Positions 14,571 to 21,915 are shown, counted from the stretch's first letter. The stretch is DNA of 26,663 bases from DATELY01 sp035276085 (GCA_035276085.1 DATELY010000250.1:1-26663), one strand, 5' to 3'. Translations and numbers: made by a program. Notes: generated by a model not told the origin, from the letters alone.

Positions 14571-16680
14571 GAGCACTCCTTTGCCGCGCGCGGCCCAGCG
14601 CCCACGCTCCGAAGCTTGCGTTGTAGAACGTGTATTCGAGCATCGCGCTGCCGAAGAACACGCCATTGACCGATTCGCGCGGCAGCGATCCGTCGCTCTG
14701 CCGCTGCGCTTCGAGCCAGCGCAGGCCGCGCGCGACTTCTGATTGCTCAGGCGATTCAAACTCCAACAAGCCGAGCAGTGCCCAGCTGGTGCTGCTGATC
14801 AGGCTCGTTGGGTTCTCGACGTATCGATCATCGAGACAGCCGGAATGGTGTTCGCCCCAGCCGCCATCTCCGCGCTGCTTCGCCTTTAGCCACGCCAGTG
14901 CACGTGACACTGTGGGATCGGTGGAGGGCAGTCCGGCGGCGGCGAACGCGCGCAGCACGAAGCGGGTCGCATAGATGAAATTGATGCCCCAGAAGCCTGG
15001 ATAGGATCCGTCCGGGCGCTGTACTCGTCGCAGAAAGTCGATGGCGCGGCGGATTGCGCCGGCCATCCTTCGGTCGCAAGCGTGTTCGGGCAGATGTTTG
15101 TTGAGACGTGTGAGCGCCTCCAGGCAGGAGGCCGTGCATTCGATGTACGACCGTTCGGTCATGCAGTGACCAAACATTTCGGACGGATTCAGGTGCTCCA
15201 GGAAGGCAAGTCCGCGCCGGCGCTCGTAAGTGCCGAAGCCGCCGTCAGCGTTCTGACGCTCGAGGATGAATGCCGCCGCATCGGCCAACCGATCTGGAGC
15301 AATTCGGTCGGCAATCGGGATCAGCTCCGGCACCTGATGACAGGCGAGGATCGCGGTGACCGCTTCGGCCGCGCAGTCGCTCACCGGCCAGTGGTGCGCT
15401 CCGTCGCTGAAGCACCAGCCGCCGAGGCTGGCCTGACGGTCGGGATTACGGCTGGCTGGCTCGAAGCGGCATTGGCGAGCGGCGAGATACGCATACCCTT
15501 TGCGCAGCGCTGAGGTGATCGCGAGCGATGCCTCGGTAGATTGCGCCGGCCCCGACAACAGCGCCTGCATGGCAATCGCTGTGTCCCAACTCTGGGAGCG
15601 GGCGCCGGCATAACGGGTGCCGGTGTTTTCGTCCTGCCAGCACCAAGCTTCCAGCCCTTCCAGCAGCGTGTCGATCAGCGGATCGGCGGGATCGTTGGCG
15701 TGCAGTGCGAGCAGGTTGAGTACGCCGTTGACCGGCGAAAGACACTGACCGGCCGTCGCCGAGACCTCATTGCGGATGAGAGCGAGGCAGTGTCTCAGGG
15801 CGCGCCGTCGCAAGCGCTCGCCGATCCGCCAGCGCCGCCGGACGACGCTGGCCAGATGCAGCAGATTGTTGATCCCGCGCAGCGCAGGGCCCGGGACGAC
15901 ATAGACGTCGCTCTGCGCGATCCGGTGACGGCCCAAGGCGAAATCGACATCCCGGAAGGGCAGACCGTACAACTCTTCGCGCAAGGACTGTGCGATGCCA
16001 TCTGGATCGGAGGAAAAGCGTTGCCCATAGAGGCACGCCAGACCCAGGTAGATGTAACGCGTGTGGCAGTACAGGTGATCGAGCCGAACGGGTGACCAGC
16101 GCGGCAGCAGAAACATTTCTGGTGGAACCGGATTGACGCCGGCGTAGGCGTAGAGACCTGCGAAGGACAGCCAGAGCTTTCCCCAACTCGGCAGTGCGGT
16201 GAGACCCTCGGGTTGTTTGCCGATCCAGATACGCGCGGGTCCGGCGATCGGTCCGTCCGGCGTCTCGCCGAGGAGACGGAGAGCGACGTAGACCAAGGAG
16301 GTCACGAAGAGATAGGACGGCGACACCGGATGCAGGCCCCAGCCTCCATCGTCGTTCTGCGTCGTGCGGAAGTATCGGAGGATTCCGCGGCTCCACGCGG
16401 CGTCCGCCTCGCGCCCGACGATTGCGCGGGCGATGACGATCTGCGCGGTGATCATCGGGCACCACACCACCTCGCCTTCCCAAGAGCCATCGGAGCGCTG
16501 CAGCGCCGCGAGGCTAACTTCGGGCGAGAGCTTCCGCGCCGATTCGCAGTTCTTGTCGCGCGGAAACGTGTGGTTATCCAGGAGGAGAGGTTTGACGCCT
16601 TTGCGGAGGTACCCCGCGCAACTTGCACCGTGTGGTCCGGCGTGCCCGAGCGCAACAGTGTGGATCTGTCCATCGATCAT
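14563..16680 (-). CDS. Oxidosqualene cyclase (lanosterol/cycloartenol synthase family)
   Basis: Cyclises 2,3-oxidosqualene to the first sterol. The 705-residue protein has QW repeats throughout (for example QNDDGGWG near 108-115, QNADGGFG, QRPDGSYPGFW, QRGDGGWGE) and the cyclase motif VSDCAAEA (433-440), in which D435 is the proton donor; the DxDDT motif of squalene-hopene cyclases is absent. H206 in YCHTR corresponds to H232 of the human enzyme. Product-diagnostic positions by eye: human T381, C449 and V453 correspond to G359, H429 and V433, and C533 to N567, so it is neither the canonical lanosterol (Thr/Cys/Val) nor cycloartenol (Tyr/His/Ile) pattern. First gene of the operon; ATG at 16680 follows AGGAAGG. 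Confidence 0.93.
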   Translation of the reverse strand: MIDGQIHTVALGHAGPHGASCAGYLRKGVKPLLLDNHTFPRDKNCESARKLSPEVSLAALQRSDGSWEGEVVWCPMITAQIVIARAIVGREADAAWSRGILRYFRTTQNDDGGWGLHPVSPSYLFVTSLVYVALRLLGETPDGPIAGPARIWIGKQPEGLTALPSWGKLWLSFAGLYAYAGVNPVPPEMFLLPRWSPVRLDHLYCHTRYIYLGLACLYGQRFSSDPDGIAQSLREELYGLPFRDVDFALGRHRIAQSDVYVVPGPALRGINNLLHLASVVRRRWRIGERLRRRALRHCLALIRNEVSATAGQCLSPVNGVLNLLALHANDPADPLIDTLLEGLEAWCWQDENTGTRYAGARSQSWDTAIAMQALLSGPAQSTEASLAITSALRKGYAYLAARQCRFEPASRNPDRQASLGGWCFSDGAHHWPVSDCAAEAVTAILACHQVPELIPIADRIAPDRLADAAAFILERQNADGGFGTYERRRGLAFLEHLNPSEMFGHCMTERSYIECTASCLEALTRLNKHLPEHACDRRMAGAIRRAIDFLRRVQRPDGSYPGFWGINFIYATRFVLRAFAAAGLPSTDPTVSRALAWLKAKQRGDGGWGEHHSGCLDDRYVENPTSLISSTSWALLGLLEFESPEQSEVARGLRWLEAQRQSDGSLPRESVNGVFFGSAMLEYTFYNASFGAWALGRARQRSAHG

Positions 16681-17203
16681 GATGCCTTCCTAGCTCGCTA
16701 CACGGTGTCGTATGGGAGACCTTTAGTTCAACCTCGAAGACGGCGCTCAGACGAGCGCCAAGGAAACGCTCGCGCGTTCACGATGCGTGGGCCGGTCACG
16801 AGTGATGTGCACTCCGTGCCTGCGTCGATGCGGGATCATTGCGGGCTTGTCTGAGATTGCAGCGATTAGTTTGCGGCTGCAGCGCATGTCCCGTGTTTTG
16901 CCGGTCCGCGAGCAGAAGAACTCGTGAAATTGGAGATCGGAGAGAACGACGAATCGCATCGGACGCATTGGCTTCAGCATGATCGACTCCCTGATCTTTC
17001 CGCGCTCAGACTGTTTGCAACGGAAGGGCAATCCGTGCTCCACGTTAGTTTGATGCCGGGCACCGGCAGTACAAACTGCGTTGGGGCTACTAAGTTCCCT
17101 GCACCATGAAAAGTTCCAGGCAGCATGAAGCTCTCTGGTTTCCGTGTGCCTCATCGCGGCGGAGTCAGGCTCTCTCCAGAATGAGCATGATCGATGTTGC
17201 GCT
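16681..17203. other. Long leader/promoter region upstream of the sterol operon
   Basis: About 520 nt without a convincing gene between the cyclase start and the palindrome at 17204. It should contain the operon promoter, but I could not pick out a clear -35/-10 pair on the minus strand. One small frame with a good ribosome binding site is listed separately. Confidence 0.6.
16747..16980 (-). CDS. Doubtful small ORF in the sterol operon leader
   Basis: A 77-codon frame starting MLKPMRPMRFVVLSDLQ with GGGAG six bases before its ATG, ending 66 nt before the cyclase start and on the same strand. It is Arg/His-rich in its second half, has no recognised domain or signal peptide and no obvious composition bias of coding DNA. 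It could be a leader peptide or simply chance; I list it because the ribosome binding site and orientation are right. Confidence 0.2.
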   Translation of the reverse strand: MLKPMRPMRFVVLSDLQFHEFFCSRTGKTRDMRCSRKLIAAISDKPAMIPHRRRHGVHITRDRPTHRERASVSLALV

Positions 17204-17227
17204 CGACAGTTACTGCAGTAACTGTCG
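17204..17227. promoter_or_regulatory. Perfect 24-bp palindrome, candidate repressor operator
   Basis: Two uninterrupted 12-bp arms; the left arm is CGACAGTTACTG and the right is its exact reverse complement, centred on a PstI-like CTGCAG. It lies between the terminator of the degraded receptor gene and the start of the sterol operon, about 525 bp before the cyclase ATG. Size and symmetry are those of TetR-family operators. No regulator gene is nearby, so the ligand and partner are unknown. Confidence 0.6.
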
Positions 17228-17276
17228 CGAGTGCTGGCAACGAGACCCACCCGATCAACGGTCCTCGATAGAGGCG

Positions 17277-17306
17277 AAAAACCCTGAGCGGAAGACCGCT
17301 CAGGGT
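17277..17306 (-). terminator. Rho-independent terminator after the TonB-receptor remnant
   Basis: Perfect 11-bp stem (ACCCTGAGCGG at 17281-17291 with its complement at 17296-17306), four-base loop, followed on the minus strand by a run of five T (17281-17277). It ends the frame that stops at 17326 and insulates the sterol operon from upstream transcription. Confidence 0.88.
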
Positions 17307-17325
17307 GATGTCGGCAAGCAACTTC

Positions 17326-17545
17326 TCAGAAGTTCGTTCCTACCGTGATGCCGTAGGTTCGAGGCATCCGTACGACGTGATCGCGCAACCGCAGTTGGTT
17401 GCGCTCTGGAATCCGATCGTCGGATAACGCTTGTCGGTGATGTTCTTCACGTAGCCCGAGACGCGCCAAGATCCATCGGCGGTGGCCCAGGCCACGCTCG
17501 CATCGGCCAGCGCTTGTCGACTCGAGTTTCGTCATCACCGCCGCT
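17326..17545 (-). pseudogene. TonB-dependent receptor, C-terminal remnant with frameshifts
   Basis: The minus strand reads ALADASVAWATADGSWRVSG then YVKNITDKRYPTIGFQ, a standard last-strands segment of TonB-dependent outer-membrane receptors. It continues to SYG, and then the terminal RTYGITVGTNF and stop occur in a different frame, so one base is out of register near 17365-17371. A second shift near 17505-17520 appears to join GDDETRVDKR to ALADAS. Only about 70 of the usual 700 or more codons remain; upstream the ogt gene begins directly. Its terminator survives at 17277-17306. I read this as the stump of a deleted receptor gene. A sequencing error could explain one shift but not the missing body. 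Confidence 0.8.
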
Positions 17546-17547
17546 GA

Positions 17548-18132
17548 TCAATCGGATGAACGCTCCGTCGATGCGCCGGTCTCCAGTGCCAGCAAGCGTG
17601 CTTTTGTTTCGAGGCCGCCTGCAAACCCTGTGAGCTTGCCGGTCGCTCCAATCACGCGATGACAGGGCGCAATGATCGAGAGGGGATTGCGGCCGTTGGC
17701 AGCACCGACCGCCCGCACAGCGGCGGGATTTCCGATTTGCCTCGCGATCTCGCCATAGGACCGCGTCTCGCCGTACGGAATCGTGAGCAGGGCAGACCAC
17801 ACGCGGCGCTGGAACGGCGTGCCCTTGAAGTCCAGCGGTAAGGAGAATGACCGACGTCGACCGGCGAAGTACTCGCCGAGCTGCCGTTCGGTTTCGAGCA
17901 GGATGGGATGGTTCTCATCCTCGATCACACTATTGAGTCGCACGCGCCGAGGGTCATCGTTCTCCCACAGGATCGCGGCCAGCCCGGCATCGCTCGCGAC
18001 GAGCTTGAGCACGCCGACAGGGGAGGGGAGCAGCTTGGAGTAGTAGCGCTCGGTGCTGTTGTTCACCGTTGAACCTCTCAATGTGCTGGACACTGCAGTT
18101 GTCACACGCTCGATCGTTTCCGCTTGTCTCAT
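17548..18132 (-). CDS. ogt: Methylated-DNA--[protein]-cysteine S-methyltransferase
   Basis: Suicide repair of O6-methylguanine. In the 194-residue protein the helix-turn-helix/active-site domain begins around KGTPFQRRVWSAL (103-115) and includes IPYGETRSYGEIA, the arginine-finger segment AVRAVGAANGRNP and the active site IIAPCHRVIG with acceptor C157; E184 is in LLALE. N-terminal 25 residues are extra and polar. The ATG at 18132 has GGAG seven bases upstream; upstream in-frame codons run into the divergent promoter region. It is divergent from an Ada-AlkA fusion gene, making a compact alkylation-repair locus. Its end abuts the TonB-receptor remnant. Confidence 0.93.
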   Translation of the reverse strand: MRQAETIERVTTAVSSTLRGSTVNNSTERYYSKLLPSPVGVLKLVASDAGLAAILWENDDPRRVRLNSVIEDENHPILLETERQLGEYFAGRRRSFSLPLDFKGTPFQRRVWSALLTIPYGETRSYGEIARQIGNPAAVRAVGAANGRNPLSIIAPCHRVIGATGKLTGFAGGLETKARLLALETGASTERSSD

Positions 18133-18272
18133 GGCAGGTCTCCGCTTCGTTGTGCCGCACACGGTAATGGAAACGGTGGCTGATGCTCGCCATTTTCGGT
18201 CATCGAGATCCGGCTCGACACGATGTCCGAAAACGGCTAGCCGGCCACGGCAGAGCGCTATATCGTCGCACC
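18133..18272. promoter_or_regulatory. Divergent promoter region between ogt and ada-alkA
   Basis: A 140-bp gap between divergently transcribed alkylation-repair genes, so it must hold both promoters. It includes a 10-bp palindrome CGGCTAGCCG at 18234-18243 and TATATC at about 18260 as a possible -10 for the rightward gene. I could not identify a convincing Ada box. Confidence 0.4.
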
Positions 18273-19745
18273 ATGGATACCAATCGCAAGACACTCTACA
18301 AGGCGCTCACCGCACGCGATCGGCGCTTCGACGGCATCTTCTTCGTCGGCGTCACGTCCACAGGCATCTACTGTCGGCCGATTTGCCCCGCGAAAACCCC
18401 AAAGGAAGCGAACTGCGTGTTCTTCAACGGCGCGCAGGAGGCCGAGCAAGCCCATTTTCGTCCGTGCCTGCGGTGCCGGCCGGAGCTTGCGCCCGGCAAT
18501 GCGCCCGTCGACGACTCACAGCGTATTGCACATCTCATCGTTCAGCGACTCGAGGATGGGACGATCGGGACCGAAGCAAATCTCGAAGCGATTGCGGACC
18601 AGTTCGAGCTGAGCTCGCGCCAGATCCGACGTATCGTTCGCAAGGAGCTCGGCGTGTCGCCAATCCAGTTGCTATCGACGCGGCGTCTATTGCTGGCGAA
18701 ACAGCTGCTCACGGACACGGCGCTGCCGATCACTCAGATTGCGTTTGCGAGCGGCTTCTCGAGCCTGCGGCGTTTCAACGATGCGTTCAATTCACGCTAT
18801 GGCCTCGCGCCCAGCCGTTTGCGCAAGCAGGCTGGCCGCGCGGGCAGCGAACGTTGCGACAGAGAAACATCCACACTGCAACTATCCTACCGCCCGCCCT
18901 ACGACTGGCATGGCGTGCTCGCGTTTCTTGCCGCGCGCCAGCTCGACGGTGTCGAGTGGGTGACCGACAACAGCTACGCTCGCACGGTGCGCCTGGGTGA
19001 GTGCAAGGGCTGGATCAAGGTGACCCAGGCTGAGCATAAGAACGTGCTGCTGCTCGAGTTCACCCACACGCTCACACCGATGCTGCCCGCATTGCTGAGC
19101 CGCGTTCGCGATCTCTTCGACCTGAGCGCGCGGCCGGACATCATCGCCAGGCATCTGCGCAAGGATCGGCGCCTCGCGCCGTTGGTCAAACGCACGCCTG
19201 GCTTGCGCGTCCCGGGTGCGTTCGAGGGGTTCGAGTTGGGCTTGCGCGCGATCATCGGCCAACAAGTGACGGTGAAAGCCGCGACAACCGTCGCCTGTCG
19301 CATGGTCGCCGCGTTTGGTGAGCGCATCGACACACCGTATCCCGAGCTCAATCGCCTGACGCCGATGCCGCCGCGTCTCGCCAAGGCCAGCATCGATGAG
19401 CTGTGCGAGTTGGGGGTGGTGAGCGCCCGCGCCAAGAGCATCGTGGCGCTTGCGCGCGCGCAGCTATCCGGCCATGCATCGCTCGATAACGGTATGCATC
19501 ACAATCCCGACGCAGTGATCGCACGTCTGACGGAGCTGCCCGGCATCGGCGCGTGGACGGCGCACTACATCGCGATGCGTGCCTTACGGTGGCCGGACGC
19601 TTTTCCAAAGGAAGACATCGCCGTGCGGAACGGGCTGGGCAGGGTCTCCGCGAAACTGGCGGAGGAGATGTCTCAAGGCTGGCGCCCGTGGCGCAGCTAC
19701 GCGGTGCTCCACCTCTGGAGGCATGCAGCGCAAGCATCGAAATGA
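18273..19745 (+). CDS. Ada-type regulator fused to AlkA 3-methyladenine DNA glycosylase
   Basis: A 490-residue three-part protein. Residues 1-75 are the Ada zinc/methyl-phosphotriester domain: GIYCRPICPAKTP and CLRCRP give C34, C38, C65 and C68, with C34 or its neighbour as methyl acceptor. Residues 85-185 are an AraC-type double helix-turn-helix ending in GFSSLRRFNDAFNSRYG. Residues 200-490 are AlkA: N-terminal domain from YRPPYDW, then the HhH-GPD glycosylase with LPGIGAWTA (422-430) and catalytic D448 in FPKEDIAVRN. Ada sensing, transcription control and base excision in one chain means it probably induces itself and ogt on methylation damage. The ATG at 18273 starts just before the domain; the longer frame upstream is promoter DNA. 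Confidence 0.93.
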   Translation: MDTNRKTLYKALTARDRRFDGIFFVGVTSTGIYCRPICPAKTPKEANCVFFNGAQEAEQAHFRPCLRCRPELAPGNAPVDDSQRIAHLIVQRLEDGTIGTEANLEAIADQFELSSRQIRRIVRKELGVSPIQLLSTRRLLLAKQLLTDTALPITQIAFASGFSSLRRFNDAFNSRYGLAPSRLRKQAGRAGSERCDRETSTLQLSYRPPYDWHGVLAFLAARQLDGVEWVTDNSYARTVRLGECKGWIKVTQAEHKNVLLLEFTHTLTPMLPALLSRVRDLFDLSARPDIIARHLRKDRRLAPLVKRTPGLRVPGAFEGFELGLRAIIGQQVTVKAATTVACRMVAAFGERIDTPYPELNRLTPMPPRLAKASIDELCELGVVSARAKSIVALARAQLSGHASLDNGMHHNPDAVIARLTELPGIGAWTAHYIAMRALRWPDAFPKEDIAVRNGLGRVSAKLAEEMSQGWRPWRSYAVLHLWRHAAQASK

Positions 19746-19773
19746 TCGCCAGGAAATCGCATCGATGCCGCGT

Positions 19774-20229
19774 CTACAGCGGCTCCAACACCACCACCGG
19801 AATCTCGCGCGTCGTGCGCTTCTGATACTCATCGTACGGCGGATAGATGGCTGCCATCGACTGCCACAGTCTCGAGCGCTCATCACCCGTTGCCGTGCGC
19901 GCACGGGCTTTGAGTCGTTCACCTTTCACTTGCAGCTCCACCTCCGGATTCGCCGCCAGGTTGAGATACCAGGCCGGATGCTCGGGTGCGCCGCCCTTCG
20001 AAGCAACGAGCACGTAATCCTTGCCTGCTTGACCGAAGATCAGCGGCAACGCCTGCGGCCTTCCCGTGCGACGACCGGTGGCGGTCAAGATCAGCGTCGG
20101 CACGAGCGGTGGTCCGCCGATGCGTGTGAAGTCCACGTAGTAGCCATCTTTGCCGTCAGTGGCAAGGTAGCGGCGCATGTGCTCTGCGGCCCAGTTCGGA
20201 TCTTTGGGGTTGAGGACGAATGCAGACAT
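19774..20229 (-). CDS. Nitroreductase-family deazaflavin-dependent (DDN/F420H2-type) oxidoreductase
   Basis: A 151-residue split-barrel protein of the DUF385/DDN family. It shows LILTATGRRTGRPQALPL (46-63), the cofactor-binding strand turn, ASKGGAPEHPAWYLNL (76-91) and PYDEYQKRT (131-139), all typical. Mycobacterial members use coenzyme F420; in Proteobacteria the cofactor is often unproven and could be FMN or F420. Start ATG 20229 follows GGGAG by seven bases. Convergent with the Ada-AlkA gene (28 nt apart). No link to the sterol operon is evident, although some DDN-family proteins act on lipophilic quinones. Confidence 0.88.
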   Translation of the reverse strand: MSAFVLNPKDPNWAAEHMRRYLATDGKDGYYVDFTRIGGPPLVPTLILTATGRRTGRPQALPLIFGQAGKDYVLVASKGGAPEHPAWYLNLAANPEVELQVKGERLKARARTATGDERSRLWQSMAAIYPPYDEYQKRTTREIPVVVLEPL

Positions 20230-20404
20230 GGAGGAACTCCCGCGGCGTGGAATTTCGATGATAGCGCGAGGACGTCGGAAGCGAGATTCGCGCGCGATTG
20301 TTAACCCCGGTCCTCACTGCACCGCCTGCCACATTGCGCCAGAATTCCTCGGCAGGTAGCCATCATCCGCGCGTTGTCGCGACGTGATCCTTCGCTGAGA
20401 TACA

Positions 20405-20429
20405 CACGCAGGCCAAGTTGGCCTGCGTG
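20405..20429 (+). promoter_or_regulatory. Long hairpin/palindrome just upstream of the OmpA-family gene
   Basis: Perfect 12-bp arms around a single G: CACGCAGGCCAA at 20405-20416 and its reverse complement at 20418-20429. It ends 22 nt before the ATG and just ahead of the ribosome binding site. No T run follows, so it is not a classical terminator of the plus strand; an operator or a 5' UTR hairpin controlling translation is likelier. Confidence 0.6.
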
Positions 20430-20451
20430 AAGCGCAAACGAGGGGATGGTC

Positions 20452-21153
20452 ATGAGCAACAAGTGGCTGATCGGAACGATGTCGATGGTGGTGATGTGTG
20501 GTGCCGCGAATGCGAAGGAGCAGATCGAGAAGGAGCACAAGGCGGGGATGCTGACGGGTGCCGCCGTGGGCGCTGTGGCCGGTGGACCTATTGGGGCGGC
20601 CTTTGGGTTCGTCATTGGTGCCATCGGCGGTGATCTCGCAAGTGAGAAGCGGATCGCCGAACAGCACGCCGCCGTTCTCGAGCAGGACAAACAGAGTTTG
20701 GAGGTACAGCTGAAGGAGACTCAGCAAGCGCTGGCTGCGTTGAGCAAGGGCGACGGTTCGATTGAGGAGCCGCTGTTCGCCACGCTGGCAGAGCGACTGC
20801 ATGGCGACGTGCTGTTTCGCACGGCCAGCGCGGAGCTCGATGCGTCGATGCAGCAGCGCTTGAGCGAGCTGGGGGCGCTGCTGGCGGAACAGTCGTTCGT
20901 TACCGTGGACGTGGCTGGTTTTGCGGATCCCCGCGGCAAGAAGGATGTGAATCTGCAATTGTCCGAGCAGCGCGCGAGTGCGGTACGCGAGGCGTTGGTC
21001 AAAGGTGGATTGCCTGCCGACCGCATCCAGGTGACCGCGCACGGCGAGAGCCAGTCCACTGCGCCGGTCGGCGATCAGGAGGCGTATGCGTGGGAACGAC
21101 GTGTCAGTGTGGCCATACGCACGACGTCGGACAGCAAAGTCGCGAAGCGTTGA
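20452..21153 (+). CDS. OmpA-family protein with glycine-zipper segment (PdsO-like)
   Basis: A 233-residue exported protein: signal peptide about 1-22 (cut near ANA-KE), a glycine-zipper helix at 32-62 (GAAVGAVAGGPIGAAFGFVIG), a coiled-coil stretch at 64-100, and an OmpA peptidoglycan-binding domain from about 115 (VLFRTASAELD; GFADPRGKKDVNLQLSEQRA with D159 and R174 as diaminopimelate contacts). This order resembles the sortase-associated PdsO proteins of Gammaproteobacteria, but no sortase or PdsS substrate is in the window, so the name is tentative. Start ATG 20452 is six bases after GAGGGG; the ATG at 20446 touches that site and is unlikely. Preceded by a 25-nt hairpin. Confidence 0.82.
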   Translation: MSNKWLIGTMSMVVMCGAANAKEQIEKEHKAGMLTGAAVGAVAGGPIGAAFGFVIGAIGGDLASEKRIAEQHAAVLEQDKQSLEVQLKETQQALAALSKGDGSIEEPLFATLAERLHGDVLFRTASAELDASMQQRLSELGALLAEQSFVTVDVAGFADPRGKKDVNLQLSEQRASAVREALVKGGLPADRIQVTAHGESQSTAPVGDQEAYAWERRVSVAIRTTSDSKVAKR

Positions 21154-21236
21154 TGCGTTTTCGCCCAGGACATTGCCGGCCAGGGATGGCCGCCCTGCTA
21201 GAGTCGAGAACCCACATGTGTCTTGCGGATAGGGCC

Positions 21237-21602
21237 ATGAGCGAACTACGCACGATCATCGATTTCGCGTCATCGTTGCCTGAAAAGAGCGAGTCGCAAC
21301 CGGCAGCGGACCGATTGCTGGCGGGTGCGCCGCACCAGCACATCGCGAATTTCTTCAGCGACAAAACCCGACAGTTTCACTGCGGAACCTGGGAAAGCAC
21401 TCCCGGGCGATGGAGAGTGAAGTATTCGGAGAACGAGTTCTGCCACGTGACGCAGGGCCGTGTTCGCATCAGTGATGCCTATGGTCGGAGCAAGGTCTTC
21501 GGACCGGGGGCAAGCTTCGTGATCCCGGCAGGCTTCGAAGGGGATTGGGAAGTGATAGAGCCGATGAAGAAGCTGTACGTGATTTTCGAAGCGAGCGCTT
21601 AG
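21237..21602 (+). CDS. Cupin domain protein (DUF861/cupin_3-like)
   Basis: A 121-residue protein whose residues 45-118 form a single small beta-barrel: CGTWESTPGRWRVKYSE, EFCHVTQGRVRISD, FGPGASFVIPAGFEGDWEV and KKLYVIFE. This is the pattern of the cupin_3 family that includes ureidoglycine aminohydrolase-like proteins. The usual metal-binding histidines are mostly absent, leaving E and H at EFCHV, so the role is unclear. Start at 21237 is chosen because the domain-free residues encoded upstream overlap the end of the OmpA gene. It follows the OmpA-family gene by 83 nt on the same strand. Confidence 0.75.
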   Translation: MSELRTIIDFASSLPEKSESQPAADRLLAGAPHQHIANFFSDKTRQFHCGTWESTPGRWRVKYSENEFCHVTQGRVRISDAYGRSKVFGPGASFVIPAGFEGDWEVIEPMKKLYVIFEASA

Positions 21603-21770
21603 CTGCTCCAAAGAAGCGCAGTCGCATCGAGGGGCTGCACTGTTACGGCTCACTTAGGCGAGCGTCTTGCGTACCGCCGCTTCTTCGCGAGTGGTTTAGA
21701 CGAGTCTCGGCCGCGTACACCCCATAGAGATAAGCCCCTTTTCCCGGCAATACGTCCGAAATGTGACGAG
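21603..21770. other. Non-coding stretch upstream of the sigma-54 promoter
   Basis: About 170 nt between the cupin stop and the sigma-54 element. No gene seen. This is where an enhancer-binding protein such as NtrC would be expected to bind; I did not find an unambiguous TGCACC-N5-GGTGCA site. Confidence 0.4.
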
Positions 21771-21786
21771 TGGCACGGTTGCTGCA
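21771..21786 (+). promoter_or_regulatory. Sigma-54 (RpoN) promoter for the TorF-family porin
   Basis: TGGCACGGTTGCTGCA matches the RpoN consensus TGGCACG-N4-TTGCA in 15 of 16 aligned positions allowing the free spacer, with GG and GC of the -24/-12 elements at correct spacing. It lies 130 nt before the porin ATG, on the coding strand, leaving a leader of about 120 nt. Confidence 0.78.
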
Positions 21787-21915
21787 TTCTTAAAGGCCAG
21801 CAAATGACTGTTGCGAATCAGCCGCAACGACTTCACAAATCGAAAATTAGACGTAAACTCCGCGGCCATTTCGCGGGTTCGCTTTGTCTCTTTACAACCA
21901 CAAGGGAGCTTTAAT

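Larger units (their letters stand above)
1273..16680 (-). other. Sterol biosynthesis gene cluster (14 genes, candidate single operon)
   Basis: Fourteen consecutive minus-strand genes cover isoprenoid precursor steps (IPP isomerase, FPP synthase, squalene synthase), cyclisation (squalene monooxygenase, oxidosqualene cyclase) and sterol tailoring (CYP51, ERG24-type reductase, Rieske oxygenase plus SDR for C4 demethylation, EBP-like isomerase, C5-desaturase, 24-C-methyltransferase, an FAD oxidoreductase and an extra EBP-like protein). Junctions from 16680 to 4105 overlap or are at most 13 nt apart. The last three genes follow gaps of 51, 63 and 69 nt, each with its own ribosome binding site, so an internal promoter before 4053 is possible. 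No mevalonate or MEP gene and no ferredoxin or reductase partner is in the window. Confidence 0.9.

Noticed and set aside
13251..14669. Long plus-strand open frame (472 codons) opposite squalene monooxygenase
   Set aside because: Antisense shadow of a confidently assigned gene, with Arg/Ala/His-rich composition and no domain.
14563..16680. Squalene-hopene cyclase
   Set aside because: The catalytic motif is VSDCAAEA, not DxDDT, and the gene is next to a squalene monooxygenase.
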